64,000 nucleotides of DNA from Rhizophagus irregularis (Eukaryota > Glomeromycota > Glomeromycetes > Glomerales > Glomeraceae): assembly GCF_026210795.1 (NCBI RefSeq), contig NC_089435.1, positions 620,001 through 684,000 on the forward strand, in the 5' to 3' direction. The notes beneath the pieces were generated by a model, which saw only the letters and a list, made by a program, of their open reading frames with translations, searched no databases and had not been told where the DNA came from. Position numbers and translations under genes: made by a program. Position 1 is the stretch's first letter. Each line of letters opens with the position of its first letter. Of this stretch, positions 11,870-23,824 are shown one piece after another.

Positions 11870-12312
11870 TAGTGTTCCAATCCGATTAACCGCTATCCGG
11901 ATTTTTTGACGGATATCCGGATATTGGCGGTTATACGGATAACGGATAAATTAACGGATCGGATCACACGGATGACGGATAATAACGGATCGGATTTCTC
12001 GGATGACGGATAATGACGGATTTATAATGATTCGATCCGCCAAATCACGTGACGTTACACAATTCCAAAAAAGGAAATTTGATTTGGGAATTCTTGTTGT
12101 ACAAGGATCCAAAAAAGGAAATTCCGGTGCCGATCAGTTAATACCGGCTGGAATTATATCTTATACAAATTTTAATGGTATTAACGGATAATCCGGATAA
12201 TCCGGATGATACTTATGCGGATATTCCGGATGACGGATTTCTAATCGGATCGGATAAACGGATGGCGGATTCTAATCGGATCGGATAAAGATATCCTCGG
12301 ATTGGAACACTA
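11870..12312. mobile_element. hAT-like MITE with CGGAT subterminal repeats
   Basis: A 443-bp element with perfect 16-bp terminal inverted repeats TAGTGTTCCAATCCGA. It is flanked by an 8-bp duplication, CTTTTAAG (11862-11869) and CTTTTAAA (12313-12320), with one mismatch. The interior on both sides is packed with CGGAT or ATCCG. An 8-bp duplication plus a TAGTG terminus points to the hAT superfamily. No transposase is encoded. The flanking DNA resembles 42984-43082, where the element is absent. Confidence 0.85.
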
Positions 12313-12436
12313 CTTTTAAATAAAAATCGAATTTTCCGTAGTACTATGGCGAATTCACCTTCTATTTAGCAGTTCATTATATAAAAATATAAATATGTTG
12401 AATTTTCCATACTCGTTCATACTGTAATATTATAAA

Positions 12437-14689
12437 ATGGAGCTTGTAAAATTAAATGATGAAAATTCTTTTGATCCAACACCAAAATTAAAATCTAGTC
12501 CCGTATCAATTTCTTTTGTTTCTTTTAATGAGAATGATAAAAATTGTATTCATTGTGGAGAAGAATACACAGAGACGATTATTAGATACCAAAAGTATTG
12601 CAAAAAATGTTTATCGTGTTATTTAACTAATATAACCGATAATAATATATACCTGGACGTATATTTATTCGCAAAGGACTTAGAATGTAATGAACATGAA
12701 ATAAGTAGAACAAAGGTACCACGAAATATTCAAGAATGCTGTAGAAATTGCCTGATAATATTATGTTTTAAACAAATAATTTGGTTTTCTTATCCTAATT
12801 ATCCGGATCTGAGAATTTTATATGAAAACGTGATTGAAAGTGAAAGATATTGTAAACTATGTGGAAAATTATTATATCAAGGAACAGAACATGATTTTAT
12901 TAATAATTTTATATTATGTTCAAATTGTTATCTAATATCTATCGGTTATATAGAATCAACCTTAACTGAAAAACTTATTTCAATCATTTATTTACCATGG
13001 TGGGACGATAGAAGTACTTGTTATTGTCATGAACGACTAATATTTACATCAAATTGTCAAAAGTATTGTGAGAATTGTTACATATTTTTTATTGGGTGTA
13101 GATATTGTTTAACAACAAATATTATTTTTGGAATTGCAAATCAATCGCAATGTAAAAAATGCAAAACAGTATCAATTATTATACTAGATAACAAAAAGAT
13201 TATTAGTTTTAACTGTGGGAACAATGTTTTAGATGATTTTCTTGTTAGTATAAGATCATATCAATCGGAAATAACTAAATTTACTGACGTTATAAAAAAT
13301 ATTGATAAGTATTTCGTTCCAAACAAAATAATACATGATAACTTTGAAAGCAATTACATTTTCCCAAGAAAATTCATGAAATATATGCCATTTTCTCAAT
13401 TTACGAATATAAAAAAAATAGCAGTAGGGGGATTTAGTATAGTATATCAAGCAACTTTGTTAGATAGTAATAAAACTATCATTTTAAAAAGATTTAAAAA
13501 TACTCAATACGCTGAAGAATATTTTTTGAGAGAGGTAAATACTTTAAATGTTAAAAAAATTCGTATTTATTTTATAAAAATTTTAATTTTAATCTTGAAA
13601 TTTTTAGCTGAAGTCGTATCATGATAGTTATGCAGATAACGAAGATTATGGTAATCCTATGGTGATTGAAACTTATGGTTTTACAAAAGATCCTCAATTA
13701 AATGGATTGGATAGTTATATATTAGTTATGGAATATGCTTCAGGAGGAAATTTACATGAGTATCTACAAAAGAACTTTACAAGAATTGGTTGGCAAGAAA
13801 AATTAGATATACTATTTAATATTATAAATGGGTATCTATATTTTAATTATATTAGTAAATAATTAATTTATAACACAAATTTATTAATTATTATTATTTT
13901 AGACTTCAGGGTATTCATAATAAAGAATTCATACATCGAGATTTTCACAGTGGAAATTTGTTGGTAAATTTGACAGCTGATTATTATCGCAATTGTAAAA
14001 TCGGAGATCTAGGATTATCACGACCTGCAAATGACACCTCAACGGATAATGAAATTTATGGGGTGATACCTTATATTGCACCAGAAATATTTAAAGGGTC
14101 TGCATTTTCTAAAGAATCTGATATTTATAGTCTGGGTATGATTATGTGGGAACTTACAACAGGTTGTAAACCTTTTGCTAACGTTGAACATGATATTTAT
14201 CTAATTATCAAAATTATTGATGGTGCGCGACCTGAAATTACAGAAGATACACCAGAATGTTATACTAATTTAATGAAAAGTTGTTGGGATTCTGATCCCA
14301 AAAGAAGACCTTCTATAAGTGTCATTAGAGATATTTGTTTTAAATTGTTTTGTCAATTATTCAATTCTACTAATCGATCATTTGATCAAGCTGATTTAAA
14401 AAGTAATACGTTAATAGATTCAAAGAAGCTTGGTCTTAAGTTTAGTGAAAAAACTCATCCAAAGGCTATTTATACAAGTAGATCATTAAACTCTTACATT
14501 TCTAAATGTTCATCTATATTTTCTAAATGTTCATCTATCAAATTTTCATCAAATGGTATGTATTATATTATGGATAAATCTAATTGTAACAGCCTGTTAC
14601 GCGTCTTATTTGTAACAACCCCCAATTTTATCCAATTAAAATTTAAGATCAGGCGTAATGTAAACAAAAACAAAAGATCAGTTGTGTAA
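12437..14689 (+). CDS. TKL-type protein kinase with Cys-rich N-terminus
   Basis: Three exons, 12437-13534, 13608-13831 and 13903-14689, give 702 residues with the frame kept at both GT-AG junctions. Residues 1-320 hold several Cys-x2-Cys pairs (CIHC, CKKC, CKLC, CENC, CRYC, CKKC), consistent with repeated zinc ribbons. The kinase domain starts near 322: FTNIKKIAVGG (a degenerate glycine loop lacking two glycines), Lys351 in ILK, HRDFHSGN at 452-459, DLG at 476-478 and APE at 500-502. With Lys, HRD, Asn and Asp present it may be active. The tail after about residue 590 is Ser/Lys-rich. It is probably a cytosolic signalling kinase; substrates cannot be inferred. A hAT-like MITE ends 124 bp upstream of the ATG and may sit in the promoter. 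Confidence 0.85.
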
Positions 14690-15855
14690 AAAATTTCAAG
14701 AAACTGCTTATAACTTAAAATTTTGTCTATGAAACTGTCTTAAGTACATTAAGTAAAAGTTTTCCAAATTAAATTTTGCATATAAAAATTTTATTCGTGA
14801 AACACATATTAAATTTATTATTAAAAAAAAATAAAAAAAGGATGTTACAAATAAGATATGTAACAGGCTGTTACAAATACATTTTTTCTTATATTATTTT
14901 AATTAAAGTAATCTTTTGGATAAATAAATTAATTTTTTTTTTTCATAGATTACATTTCAAAAGAATTAAAATTTGACATAGATGCTGAGAGGTACTTTAA
15001 AGTTAAAAATATTTGTTATTTATAATTTAAATCTAACAACGGAATCTACAATTTTATATTAGCAATAGACTCGACTCATTTGTAATTAAGCGAAATATTG
15101 AAGAATCAAATATTAATTCTTGTGAAAATAATGGTAAATATTTTATTTAATTAAATGTTACCAAGATTTATTTATATTTTTACTTATTTTTATAATTTAA
15201 AATAGGAAAACGCATTAAAAATTAGTTCCAATTATTCAAGAAACCCTAAAAAAAAAACAATAATAAATGGGTGAAATTTTTCGTATAAATATAATAGTAT
15301 ATTTCTATATTTAATATTTTATCTATGTATATTTTTTTTATTATGCAAAATTATTCGATTAACTTTGGTGAAATGACTCATTTTTACAAAGTGAGAATTA
15401 AGACTCCATAAGGCGCAGTTGAAAGGTTAAAACCATAACTGATAAATAGATATAAAACCCTTAACGGTCAAAAGGACTTAGCCGGATAATTAAATCATAA
15501 CTTGAACCGATTGACAAATTTCCGAAAGAGTTGTCTCGTGTATAGAATTTAGACTTAATCATAAAGGCGCAGGATTTTGTAAAGCGTGCTAGATTTATAT
15601 AATAAACTTTATGAAGAAATTCATGGTGTTTTGTTTAAAAATTTCTAATTTTAAAGTAAATTAATGCCAATATTTGCGATTATATACATATGTCGTGCCG
15701 GCCTACATTATGCCAATATTATCGCATGATTTGGGCAGCATTAACATTAACTAGGCCAGCCGACGTCAGACTATTATATATAGGTATTCTATCTGCTGTG
15801 CATCGGTCAGTAATTTTTTTACCTCTTTGCCTAATCTCTTTGAAGAAATAGTGGA
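14690..15855. other. Intergenic, no gene recognised
   Basis: Very AT-rich 3' flank of the kinase. The 66-residue plus frame at 14776-14976 is lysine/isoleucine-rich, without a domain, and was not called. Confidence 0.5.
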
Positions 15856-16700
15856 TTATTCTAATTCACTTCTCAATTGCTCATTTTCGTTCACAAGCTT
15901 ATTACACGTATCATGTAATTTTTTACATTTTTCAATTAGAAAGAGACTATTGTCTATGGCGATTTCTAATTTTTGTGTCTGAGAAAGATCCTCACTACGG
16001 GATTGTTTCGTTTTAGTAGAGTATCTATCATGGACTGCCTAGTTTCTTTCCCTTACCTATCGTAGTCTCGTAGATGAATCCCATATAGTATATACATTTT
16101 CCATTTACGGTATATAATTGTTAACATGTAAAGTAAATACTAATATATCATCATATTTCGCCAAATTTTTTATTATCAATAATATGTTATACCACACTGA
16201 TAATACTAATAATACTGATATTTGGATCGATAATATCAATAATATCAATACTCACGTCATGCATCCACCAGTTCACTATGTTATTTAATTTGTTATTCCG
16301 AACCTTGTCAGTTTTTTCACCTTTAATATATTTAATGTCGTCATCTGTAAATGTTCCGATGAATGAGGCGGTAAATGTGGTCAAACGTATTTTTTTCATA
16401 ACTAACAACAGAAAAAATTTCTTGCGGTCCTAATTCTCTTTTTAATGACACTCGGAGAGAAATCATTTAACTTCTTTTTAATCTTCTTGCTCAAAATGTT
16501 ACGTGAACTTTTGGTTGGATGTATTTCTTTAATTCCTCGAGTCTCGTAGACATAACTTATCCAAACTTGTAATAACACCTGATTACTTCTTATTTCGAAG
16601 AAGTTCACGGCCTTTGTTTTTTGAGCAAGCTTCAGCTCGATCTATTTTCTTATTCAAGATGCGATACTCGACTGCATCTGAGCTCTACTCACGAAGTGAA
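15856..16700 (-). pseudogene. Broken coiled-coil protein gene
   Basis: Successive minus-strand frames give EYRILNKKIDRAEACSKNKG (about 16670-16580), then SSRNILSKKIKKKLNDF and VIKKRIRTAR, then a frameshift near 16415 into MKKIRLTTFTASFIGTFTDD. A GTGAGT donor follows at 16255. The last open stretch, 16026-15856, is a clear coiled coil with leucine-zipper spacing (KLEIAIDNSLFL, CKKLHDTCNKLVNENEQL) and a stop. At least two frame changes separate conserved-looking parts. It resembles a multicopy mycorrhizal family known to me only in outline; no function is assigned. Confidence 0.5.
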
Positions 16701-16959
16701 TTCGTGATACAACTGCAAGTTTACTTGGAATGACAAAAGAAAGTTTAAATATCATTTTCGACTTATTTTACAAAAACTCTTTTTTCGTTAAATCCTTCTT
16801 CTGCAAAGACGATAAAAATTAGTTTTTACATACTTGAATCAAAACTAGTATTAAAATTTCTTTTGAATTCGATGTAAACTTTTAGAGCAGTTAAAGATAC
16901 TTCCGTTAAAAGCTAGGAAAAAGGATTAATTTTTTTGAAAGGTGATATCATAAGGAAGT

Positions 16960-17245
16960 TTTTAGGTGGGTCGGTCCATGTAATTCCACGTGGGTTTGCT
17001 CAGAAATACGTGGAATTCCACACATTCCCAATATCCTACATGGATCCACACCGAATTTAGTGGATTTATGCCGAAAATACCACGTGTTTCGTCACAGGGT
17101 ATTCGGAAAATACTGGAACTATTTAGATTTCCACATATTTCCACAGTATTTGATGTGGATTTCCATGTGGATTTTAAACGGAAAAAAATTCCTGATACGT
17201 ACTGCACGTCGATCTTAGGGGTGCATACAAACAATTTCTGATTGA
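16960..17245. repeat. CCAC/GTGG motif-rich segment, possible MITE
   Basis: TTCCAC, GTGGAATTCCAC, CCACGTGG and ATGTGGATTTCC recur in both orientations, leaving both strands open for about 80 codons. The pattern resembles the motif-packed MITEs elsewhere in the window. No matched termini or target duplication was identified. Confidence 0.45.
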
Positions 17246-17626
17246 ATTTTCTTGGCGCTTGTTTTATATAAAATATGAATGAAAAGAAATACAGTATATG
17301 ATTAGTACTAAAAATTAAGTTTCGGTCACTTTCTATATAAGAAATCAGACAAATAATATCTAAACATGATATTTTAACAATTAAAACTATTTTTTTTATA
17401 TAATTAATATTGAATATTTATTGTAACACTCTGTTTATTTTGTCGAATGATTTTATTTATATTAGATTATCTTTTTTTTAATTCTATCGCTAATATGAAA
17501 CGTCGCAAAAAAAAAATTACATAATACTTTTTTTTTTGGAAATTATGATTCGGACTCAATGAAGTTCACGTTATATTTGAAGGTAAAAAAATATTTTTTA
17601 TTTTATATATTATTTATTCATTGTTT

Positions 17627-17885
17627 CAAAATGATACTAATATAATAAATATGAAACATTATTAATACAATTATAAATAGTCACGTAAGCGCAAATTAAC
17701 TGAAAAAAGATATTAAAAGGCAAATGGTAATTCAAATATTTATCTTAAAATAGTAAATTTTATTGTACATCATACAATAGTTTATTAAAATTGCTCCTAA
17801 TGTATCACAAAAAAAATATTATTTCAATTTAACCTAAGCCAGAATCGGTTAGATTAGGCACTTTAAAAGATGCGATTTTTTTTTT
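17627..17885 (-). repeat. Dispersed repeat, related to 52761-52965
   Basis: Contains TTTATTGTACATCATACAATAG, AACCTAAGCCAGAATCGGTT and GATACTAATATAATAAATAT, all found in the opposite orientation at 52761-52965. About 70 bp near 17670-17740 are unique to this copy. Confidence 0.65.
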
Positions 17886-18069
17886 ATTTTTTTATTTTAT
17901 AGAATTTTCTTAATAAATTTTCAAAAGATAAAAATGAAATTAGGGAAATACCAACATTTGGAGATACAATTTATTGCATTAAAATATTGCGGACGATATT
18001 TATACATTTTATTATCACACCTAGATGATTGTGAACAGTGTTCATGATCTATGACTGCGGCTAATTATT

Positions 18070-18380
18070 CTTTCCGTTTATATCGTAGGACACTAACCAC
18101 ACATATTCGATATCACTCTTACTTAACTTCGAAATTGATAATGCGGAAAACTTGTCTGTTGTATCAATGACTCTACCATATTACTATCTCCACTTTATGC
18201 CATTAAACAATTTATAAATCCTTCGTACTTTTGCATTATTCTTTTTAAGTGAGTTCTCATTATTTTCTGAGAAAGCTGTTTCCTGACCTTCTCGTTAACG
18301 AGCATTTTTTTCTGTATAAATAAAATATATAGATTTTTTGCGGGTAAAGTCTCCATTGATATATTGAGAGCTATCATCAT
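18070..18380 (-). pseudogene. Second relic of the 15856-16700 family
   Basis: Minus-strand frames read KVRKQLSQKIMRTHLKRIM then, after a frame change, TDKFSALSISKLSKSDIEYV. The latter matches the pattern TTFTASFIGTFTDDDIKYI of the relic at 15856-16700 (phi-Ser-Ala...Thr/Lys-Asp-Asp-Ile-x-Tyr). There are no splice sites and several stops. The assignment rests on a short motif only. Confidence 0.3.
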
Positions 18381-18779
18381 ATTTTTGTAAATCTACATTT
18401 CTATAATTGCCGACTAAGATACATGTTCAAATTAGTAAAGCTATTCTACACATTCATCATTCCCCTTAGTAATTAAGTAATGTGAGTAAAATAGCAACAA
18501 TGTATTACGAAAATTTATTTATTTCAATTTATGTACAATGATAAATGAAAAGTTGAATTTGTAATTTTGAAATAGGAATTTAAAATTGCATAAAAAATCT
18601 ATAACCACTATACTAATTTACTATCTATCAACCTCTCTATCTACAATATAAAATAATTTATCAATCTCAATTGGGAAAGGGATAGGAGTAATAGTCTAGT
18701 AAGTTGATTCAGAAAGGCTAGCATAAATGATAAATAAGTTTTATGATAATATTTAGGCGTAAAGTTGCTATTATAGTTG

Positions 18780-19305
18780 GCATCCAAGTCATTTCACTAA
18801 AACCCATTTTTCTGAAGAAATTTCGCCAAAGACGCCATTTCGCCAACAAGCAATTTCCTGAATAGATATTTTCTCTAAATGGTTATTTTGCTGAAAGTTA
18901 TTTTGCCAAACCAATTCAGTGAAGGGACATTTGCCAAAGATATAGAACTTCTTAAATTTCCTTTTTTTTAAAAGAAAATGAATTATTTATACGTTATATT
19001 AACTCATTTTTTTTTATTAATTTTATTTGATTTGAAGTTTAAAAAAGATAATGGAATCATCATACTCAATTTTCTTTAAACAAGCGAAAAAAGAGAATTT
19101 ATTTTTGACCATTTACTATTTTCTTTGTATTAAATTATTTTTAATTAACTAGTATTTTAAGCAAAATGTCCTCCAACAAAATAGATAATTCAGATGAGGA
19201 GGAGTCAACGAAATGCCCATTTAGCACATTTGATGAAATGTCTCTTCTGCAAAACTTCCAAAACTTCCCTTTAGCGAAATGACTTTGGAAAATAAGTTTC
19301 TTCGA
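18780..19305. mobile_element. Degenerate fold-back element with TTTCGCCAAA motifs
   Basis: The left end reads CCAAGTCATTTCACTAAA and the reverse complement of the right end reads CCAAAGTCATTTCGCTAAA. Between them CATTTCGCC, TTTTGCC, GAAATGCCC and similar words recur in both directions. Ends and target duplication are unclear. Confidence 0.45.
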
Positions 19306-19523
19306 AACAGACTTATGTTAAATGTACCATAATAATTATAATTTATAAGAAATAATGAAATAAAAATATTGTATAAACGAACATTACTATTCAATACTAA
19401 TTATTATACTTGTATTTAAAAGTATTTATTTTATTGCAAAAATTGTAAATTACATACATAATATAAATATTTTCTATATAATAAGTAATAACTGATAAAT
19501 AATCCAACAAATAAACAAAAATA

Positions 19524-20575
19524 TTAATCTTCAATTGCACAATCATAACCCTGAGTAGACTCTTCTTGAACTGAATATTCTTGAACTAAGATTTCAGTAA
19601 GTTTGCGACTTGTATAATATACTTGTGAATGAGATTGCATAATAGAAGTATTTGCTTGTAGATGAGATTGCATAATAGAAGTATTTACTTGTTCTTGTAC
19701 TGAAGTTTTGTCTGCTACTACAAGTTCAAACATATCATTTGTTAATTGATTATTAATTGCATGTACTCTAAATTGATAATTTCCATTCCTGTTTAATCTA
19801 TAATATTCATTAATACATTCAATCCATTCAGATATAGTATTTACAAGCATCATTATGGTTGGTCTATTAGAAGGGTTTGAATCCCAGCATTTTTCATTTA
19901 AATCTATATAACAATTTGGAGTACTTTTCATAATTTTAGGACGTTCTCCATTACAAATACTCAAAATCAGATCATGATCATGTGCTTCATGATTAAATGG
20001 GGGAATACCTGATGTAAATTCCCACATTATCATTGAAAAACTATAGATATCACTTGCTTGAGTATAGGGATTACTTCTTAATATTTCAGGCGCCATATAA
20101 GGTAAAACTCCATATATTTCATTATCAGAATCCTGTAAATCACTTATAGGTTTACATAATCCTAAATCAATAATAAATACCTCATTGTAATTATCTGATA
20201 TTAAAATATTACCATCATGGAAATCACCATGAGCTAAATTTGATTCATGAATTACTTTAAGTCCTGATACAATATTTTTTAACAATTGTAACCTGTCTTG
20301 CCACTTAAATTTAACTATATCAGACAAACGCTTTCTCAAACTTCCTTTTTTTGCATAACTCATTACGATCATATAATTTAAATTATTTGGATCTTGAGTA
20401 ATTTCAAAGAATTGAATAAATTTTGAAATGACTTTTTTTGACAATTATAATGATATTTCCACTATATAGATAATAAAAAAATTATTAAATTTTTTTGCAA
20501 AAGAAAATAAAATTTGCTATTAAAATAAATACTATACCTCATCCAGAAATTTACTATTCAAACTTGATGTAACTC
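19524..20575 (-). pseudogene. 5'-truncated copy of the TKL kinase at 43319-47016
   Basis: 20444-19524 encodes 306 residues closely matching the kinase C-lobe exon at 44218-43319: HGDFHDGNIL (HRD reads HGD), IDLGL, GVLPYMAPEIL, then the Ser/Gln-rich tail and YYTSRKLTEILVQE. The preceding exon start, WKYHYNCQKKS, is out of frame because one base is missing near 20425 compared with the paralogue. Only SSLNSKFLDE of the N-lobe exon survives, and homology stops near 20575. The zinc ribbon, SEL1 repeats, glycine loop and catalytic Lys are all absent. If transcribed, it could yield a C-lobe-only protein from a codon near 20444 or from MSYAKKG, but a dead duplicate is more likely. Its 3' flank also matches the paralogue briefly. 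Confidence 0.7.
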
Positions 20576-21934
20576 AAGAATGTCGCAATTTTTTTTTAAA
20601 AAAATTATACTAAAATATAACTTTGAATAACCTAATTAATGTGTTGAAGAAAAAATTTACTGCGCACATCAAAAATAATTGTAGACAAAGGCTATTAATA
20701 TTCGGTAGAGGTGTGTCGGTCGTTACAGACGTTACACGCCTGTATTTTCATACGTTAAAAATAACATCAAATCAGATCTTTGTTTTTGATTCTCACGTTT
20801 GCCCCAAAAAAATTTAAAGCTCGTCTGTTATAAATTGTACCAAAATGAAATTGGTGCTATTAAATTAATTAATTAAACTGAACATCTTTTAATAAATAGC
20901 GGCCGTTAAGTCGTAACTTAAGAAGAAATTAATGATTTCTTAATAGATTGTGTTCTTAGAATCACTACCTCGTGATATTATCGGATCAGCTGATGTTCCT
21001 TCCAATATATAAGATCATTTAGACAATACATCATCTTCTAATGATGATATCAGAAAATAATGAAAATGATGGGAAGAGTCATAAGTTGGATGATGATTGT
21101 GGAGGTGTAGATGGTGGAGTTCGTTCAATTGGAATAGTATTGATTTCATATTTATTAATTATAATAATAGATTGCGCTACGGAGCCTACAATTTTATTTG
21201 GACGGTAAGATAATTTGTAAGATTTGGAGAACATCTAGTGCGTTTCGTACATATATTTTTAGTAATTTTTTGTTATGTAATTCCAACATGCTTAATAGAA
21301 TTTTATATAAACTCAACATTACTGCATATATTTCTGGAAAATTTTACTTAATTAATTATTTATTTATTTAAAAATTGATTTTTTTTCATAGATTATCGTA
21401 GTATTATCATCATTCCACGGTACAAAATACGCCTTTCAATGAGTCGGTACTCAATAATCATCCTTAGCGACTTGCGTGACAAAGATTGAGCTAGCATTCT
21501 TGAAATTGTGTTGGTACGTTTAGTACAATTTAAATTTAGCAAATTTGTAATATTCTTAATACTGTGCTATCTTTATGTCATTAGGAAGGAGCCAGCAAAA
21601 ATGTTAATCCAATGCCTCATCAAGACGTGATTGAGCAATCGTTATGATACTATTTATCAACGACTGATAGTTCATTACAGAAAAAATATCAGGAAATCAT
21701 TCGAATATTTCAATAATATTTAAAGACCTTTGTAACAGTTTAATAATTATTATTTACATTAAAAATATCTGATATACGTACGTTAATTAGTAAGAAATTA
21801 GACTTATAAATCACTTTATAGGAGTGTTTAGATTTGTTAGGACTTAGGACACTTATTATTCATAATAAAGAATCATATTAGTTACTTTAATGGATAAAGC
21901 AACAATTTATTATTATAATCTGATAAACAAATAA
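20576..21934. other. Intergenic, no gene recognised
   Basis: AT-rich. A 56-codon plus frame near 21047 (MMISENNENDGKSHKLDDDC) with a hydrophobic stretch and a possible GTAAGA donor was seen, but splicing it does not extend the protein. Confidence 0.4.
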
Positions 21935-22188
21935 GACTAGGAAAACGGAAACTGTTTAAGTCCTTCGCATTGCATAACTCGCAAATGTTACGTGACCTAC
22001 GCGTCATTTATTTATTTGGCATATTTCAGGGGTCAAATAGGTACTAGTGTTACATAAATCGTGATACACATTCAAAAAAAGGAAATAAAATTGTTGATTG
22101 TGACAGGGACAAAAACGGGGGTAAAACAAATTTTGCTAGTTCGGTACTTCAGTACAGTAAATAGTCCTTCGCTAACGCTTCGGACAAT
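21935..22188 (+). repeat. Dispersed repeat, copy 1 (with 58107-58336)
   Basis: Begins GACTAGGAAAACGGAAAC and ends CCTTCGCTAACGCTTCGGAC. The copy at 58107-58336 is a direct repeat sharing TTAAGTCCTTCGC, TTGCATAACTC, GTTACATAAATCGTGAT and GATTGTGACAGGGACAAAA. No coding content. A related start (CTAGGAAAACGGGAACCG) occurs near 34490. Confidence 0.75.
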
Positions 22189-23359
22189 TAAATTGAATTT
22201 ATACAAGTTTATCAAAAAGTTCTATTAATAAAGTGATTAAGTTTAATACTGTGATTAATAAATGAACGAATAATAATATGTAATATACTTTAAGGATAAT
22301 TGTCTAACTAAGTTTGCAAATAGAGATATAAACTTGGAATAGAATTAAAAATTAAAAATTTATTAATTGTAAATCTTTTTTTAAATTATTATCGTTAAGA
22401 ATTAAACTAAAATTTATAACACTTTCAAATATTTTTGCGATGAGATCGACTCAAGACGACTCACATTTTTAAGTCGTCAACTGAACGGAGGGTAAAGAAG
22501 CAAGAATCTTTTTTTGTTCAGTCGAAAACTTCATTCATTCAAAATCACTATTTTTTTTTTGGAAATCTTGGACTAAATAATAAAATTTTTTTAAACCAAA
22601 AATTAATAAAAAAATGAATATCATTATCCCGTTTTAATTAAAATCTGTGGCCACAAAAAATATTCCATTTATATTATAGTTAATTGTCATTTTTTCAATT
22701 AAAAAAAAAATGAGGTAAATAAATAAATCTATTAAATTTTATCTTCTATGTTTGTCGTTTGTGAGTAATAATGAAGTAGGTGAATATTCATAATTAACTC
22801 TGTATGAATCATTGGATTAATCATGATGATAAAATGACTCAATAAATTATTTAAATAGACTTATAAAAAATTTTTAATAATCAGTTTTAATATTTGATTA
22901 TTTTTCGTTGCAACTTAAAGGTAGGTATAGTCTATATAACAAATAAAATACTGCAGAAAAGGACCTCGGTTTATGAGTTTGGGTATTTTAAAGTTTTACT
23001 TATTAATACAATCCCAAGGCGTAATGATAATTTAGAAAACATACAGTACTTCATCGATTAGGATTATTATATAAATCAACTTTATTCTTTATTAATTTGT
23101 TTTATTACAGAAAAACAATCATTTGTTGACATTTCAAATTATAATTTCAATACCGTATTATAGCCAAGTATTATTTCGATTTTTTTTTCGCGAGTTCGAA
23201 GTTTTCATCATTTGACTAGTGACGTAAAATTTTGATAATCTCACGTGATTAATGATTAATTACTCATGCGAAAAAAAATCATAAATCATTCCATTACTTT
23301 TACGAAAAATTCTTTCTCTCTCTTTTTTTTTAAAAAAAAAACAAAAAATTCGTGAAAAC
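22189..23359. other. Intergenic, upstream of the bZIP gene
   Basis: AT-rich, with no gene seen. A CACGTGA site near 23243 could be a bZIP-type binding sequence, but single short sites are weak evidence. Confidence 0.4.
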
Positions 23360-23824
23360 ATGGAAAAGAAAGAAAGTTATGAAATATCAGAAGATAATCC
23401 ACTCTTGGTAAATTTTTAACAAATAATAATATTATTATATATTTAAAAGTTTTTATTATACATGTGAATTATTACTTATAAATTTTGATTTTTTTTTACA
23501 TAGAAAACATTAGTAGTTTCTACCAAAGACTCTTCTTCCGAAGATATTCAACAAAATCAATCACTTTGCAAGATTTCTTCCTCTTCTTCACGTTCATCAA
23601 AATTTTCTAATAATATCGATAAAAAAATATTACAAAACGAAAGAAACGAAAGGAAAAGAATGCTTAACAGAAAGGCTGCCGCAAGATTAAGACAAAAAAA
23701 AAAGAAAGAGATAAAAGAATTACAAGATTCAAATATAGGTTTAAGAGATGAAATTGAGCAAGTGGAAAGTATTATAATGAAATTAAGACAACAAATTATG
23801 GATCTGGAAATAAAGGAGGAATAA
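23360..23824 (+). CDS. Small bZIP transcription factor
   Basis: Two exons, 23360-23407 and 23504-23824, give 122 residues: ATG to a GTAAAT donor, and a TTTTTACATAG acceptor to TAA, in frame. The N-terminus is Ser-rich (KISSSSSRSSK). Residues 64-82 form the basic region (NERKRMLNRKAAARLRQKKKK) with the diagnostic Asn71-x7-Arg79. The zipper begins at the canonical distance, with heptads Leu89, Leu96, Val103, Leu110 and Leu117. bZIP proteins dimerise through the zipper and bind short palindromes in nuclear DNA. The protein is little more than the DNA-binding domain, so it may act as a repressor or heterodimer partner. It is easy to miss because no single exon is long; exon 2 alone has only 54 codons after its first ATG. 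Confidence 0.85.

Noticed and set aside
12003-12191. 62-codon frame
   Set aside because: Lies entirely inside the hAT-like MITE.
16962-17241. Frames of 83-90 codons on both strands
   Set aside because: Explained by repeated CCAC/GTGG words that exclude stop codons; no protein-like pattern.
21047-21220. 56-codon frame with a hydrophobic stretch and a GTAAGA donor
   Set aside because: Splicing to the nearest acceptor (about 21391) gives an immediate stop; no conserved text.
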